Below, piece after piece: positions 32,597-32,720 of a stretch of DNA of 32,720 bases (its first letter is position 1; each line of letters begins with the position of its first letter). The DNA is taken from assembly GCA_016125005.1 (NCBI GenBank), contig WGMQ01000111.1, positions 1 through 32,720 on the forward strand. The letters run 5' to 3'. The notes beneath the pieces were generated by a model that was given only the letters and a program-made list of their open reading frames with translations, was not told the DNA's origin and made no database searches. Source of the stretch: a bacterium. Lineage in GTDB: Bacteria > Sumerlaeota > Sumerlaeia > SLMS01. A program made the position numbers and the translations under genes.

Positions 32597-32691
32597 TGAC
32601 TAGACAGTCCGGGGGTATTTTCATGCTCTGCAAAGCCAGTGATTGTTCGCTTGACTTTTGCCCGTTTACCATGTCTAGTCAATTAACTAGA
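32597..32691. promoter_or_regulatory. Inverted repeats and possible -35 ahead of the edge gene
   Basis: TGACTAGACA (32597-32606) and its exact reverse complement TGTCTAGTCA (32672-32681) flank about 65 bases. A third half-site makes TCTAGT-6-ACTAGA at 32674-32691. TTGACT at 32651-32656 may be a -35, but no convincing -10 follows at a normal distance. The arrangement suggests an operator for the gene starting at 32706. Confidence 0.35.
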
Positions 32692-32705
32692 TAGCGAGGT
32701 GCTCC

Positions 32706-32720
32706 ATGGGCAATCCCACC
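32706..32720 (+). CDS. Start of a gene running off the window (MGNPT...)
   Basis: ATG 32706 follows GAGGTG at 32695-32700 and leaves five codons before the window ends. The terminator at 32554-32580 and the inverted repeats separate it from the pseudopilin cluster, so it probably begins a new transcript. Product unknown. Confidence 0.45.

Noticed and set aside
1..32720. CRISPR array
   Set aside because: No regularly spaced direct repeats were seen; the short repeated oligomer GTATAGAC is irregularly spaced.

Overview
The window is GC-rich, single-copy-looking bacterial chromosome from an organism with Shine-Dalgarno-led genes, sigma-54-type regulation, a Gram-negative-style envelope (O-antigen-ligase-like polymerase, type II secretion/type IV pilus-type pseudopilins) and large secreted Ca-binding and lamin-tail-domain proteins. 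That mix (lamin-tail domains, dockerin-like ends, expanded GspG-like pseudopilins, TPR proteins) is typical of uncultured PVC/FCB-neighbour phyla such as Planctomycetota, Sumerlaeota or Hydrogenedentota. The exact phylum cannot be decided from the sequence alone.

Layout. (1) 1-3018 is one end of an integrated element: the tail of an IS5-type transposase, a tyrosine-recombinase remnant, an XRE repressor, a perfect palindrome and promoter, an overlapping small gene and an intact integrase, stopping against the 3' end of a tRNA-Ser(GGA) gene (3019-3109, minus strand). (2) 3325-13366 is housekeeping and envelope: a secreted TPR protein, an Rrf2 regulator, a tightly overlapped four-gene operon (LeuA-like synthase, DUF4911-like protein, O-antigen-ligase/TPR protein, homoserine kinase), then a cation/proton antiporter fused to an RCK domain and a PTS EIIA domain. 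(3) 13451-15314 holds two overlapping RlaP-type nucleotidyltransferases. (4) 15338-18708 (minus) is a GAF-GAF histidine kinase overlapping an NtrC-type sigma-54 activator. (5) 18940-24270 (minus) holds two large secreted proteins: a lamin-tail/Ig-like protein and a beta-helix/PA/calcium-repeat/dockerin-like protein, each with its own terminator. (6) 24701-32525 (plus) is a pseudopilin cluster read divergently from the dockerin gene: GspJ-like, GspK-like with an inserted lamin-tail domain, then five different GspG-like pseudopilins, a terminator, and the first codons of another gene at the edge.

The most interesting part is region 5-6. A complete set of pseudopilins with an unusual number of GspG-like paralogues, a GspK tip protein that has acquired a lamin-tail domain, and calcium-type Asp-rich loops in the GspJ-like protein lie back to back with secreted proteins carrying the same domain types. 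No ATPase, secretin, inner-membrane platform or prepilin peptidase is present in the window, so the partner machinery must be elsewhere. A link between the pseudopilins, the secreted proteins and the nearby two-component system is inferred from position and is not shown by the sequence.
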